From Planctomycetaceae bacterium (GTDB lineage Bacteria; Planctomycetota; Planctomycetia; Pirellulales; Thermoguttaceae), in NCBI GenBank assembly GCA_031259095.1, contig JAIRLW010000087.1:1-5295 (forward strand): a stretch of 5,295 bases of DNA, in the 5' to 3' direction. The notes below the pieces were generated by a model. That model did no database searches. It was not told the origin of the DNA and was given only the letters and a program-made list of their open reading frames with translations. This document shows, piece by piece, positions 5,089 to 5,295 of this stretch. The first letter of the stretch is position 1. Every line of letters starts with the position of its first letter. The position numbers and the translations under genes are program-made.

Positions 5089-5295
5089 AGACGCAGGGTT
5101 TTCATAAATCTTTACTATGAAAGGATTTACGGAAACATATAAGTTGCGGTTCACTGCCGGGTTCACTCCTCAAAATGGCGTTGTTCACCAGGGACAGGAA
5201 TTGATGTAAACTATTGATTATAAACGGGTTATGAAATATTTGGGTGCAAACACACATTAAGATGCTCACTTTAAAGCAACTTTGATGTTATTATT

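Larger units (their letters stand above)
4714..5295. other. Gene-free region upstream of frr
   Basis: No convincing gene on either strand. A 74-codon minus-strand frame (5166-4942) runs through the inverted repeats of the element below and is not called. The region contains the 128-bp repeat element, its terminator-like stem, an 8-bp helix (5019-5026 with 5092-5099) enclosing a 9-10 bp hairpin (5061-5083), and short GGTTCACT direct repeats (5148-5155, 5160-5167). The frr promoter should lie here, but I could not choose one with confidence. Confidence 0.6.

Noticed and set aside
4961..5100. Known structured RNA (SRP RNA, RNase P RNA, tRNA, common riboswitches)
   Set aside because: None of the conserved signature sequences of these classes was found, only generic stem-loops.
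4942..5166. 74-codon minus-strand frame
   Set aside because: It is made of the inverted-repeat element and its flanks and ends in the terminator-like A/T palindrome; no ribosome binding site or family resemblance.

Overview
The window most likely comes from a low-GC member of the Planctomycetota. The main evidence is a DUF1559 (SBP_bac_10) pseudopilin-like protein with an H-X9-DG motif, a family that is massively expanded in that phylum. It is followed by a small lipoprotein of the type that commonly accompanies DUF1559 genes in planctomycetes. Coding density is low: four supported genes, all on the minus strand, separated by AT-rich gaps of about 340 to 725 bases that hold much of the unusual structure.

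In transcription order (right to left): (1) positions 5295-4714 hold no supported gene, but contain a 128-bp element with imperfect terminal inverted repeats and a terminator-like hairpin. (2) frr, ribosome recycling factor, 4713-4153, is complete and standard. (3) A 490-bp gap carries a GGGAC-repeat element that matches a G-quadruplex pattern. (4) A secreted, cysteine-rich protein of unknown function, 3661-2567, has 24 Cys in repeated CxxC modules. (5) A 725-bp gap starts with a 176-bp MITE-like element with perfect 18-bp terminal inverted repeats. It then carries a strong candidate promoter: four half-sites at an exact 11-bp period, placed as in PhoB/PhoP-type promoters, followed by a perfect TATAAT. 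A leader of about 290 nt with repeated CCGTGATAT elements follows. (6) The DUF1559 gene is interrupted by a run of 12 G (coding strand) immediately before its prepilin motif. The well-translated upstream start (1840) is one base out of frame with the prepilin/DUF1559 part, and a run of 11 G would join them. (7) A 340-bp gap holds a terminator-like hairpin and a 180-bp nested palindrome. (8) The start of a lipoprotein gene runs off the left edge.

The main story is the DUF1559 locus: a candidate response-regulator promoter, a structured leader and a G homopolymer that could switch the protein on and off (or be a sequencing error). frr is housekeeping and not obviously linked to the rest. The intergenic palindromic elements look like small dispersed repeats, but copy number cannot be judged from one window.
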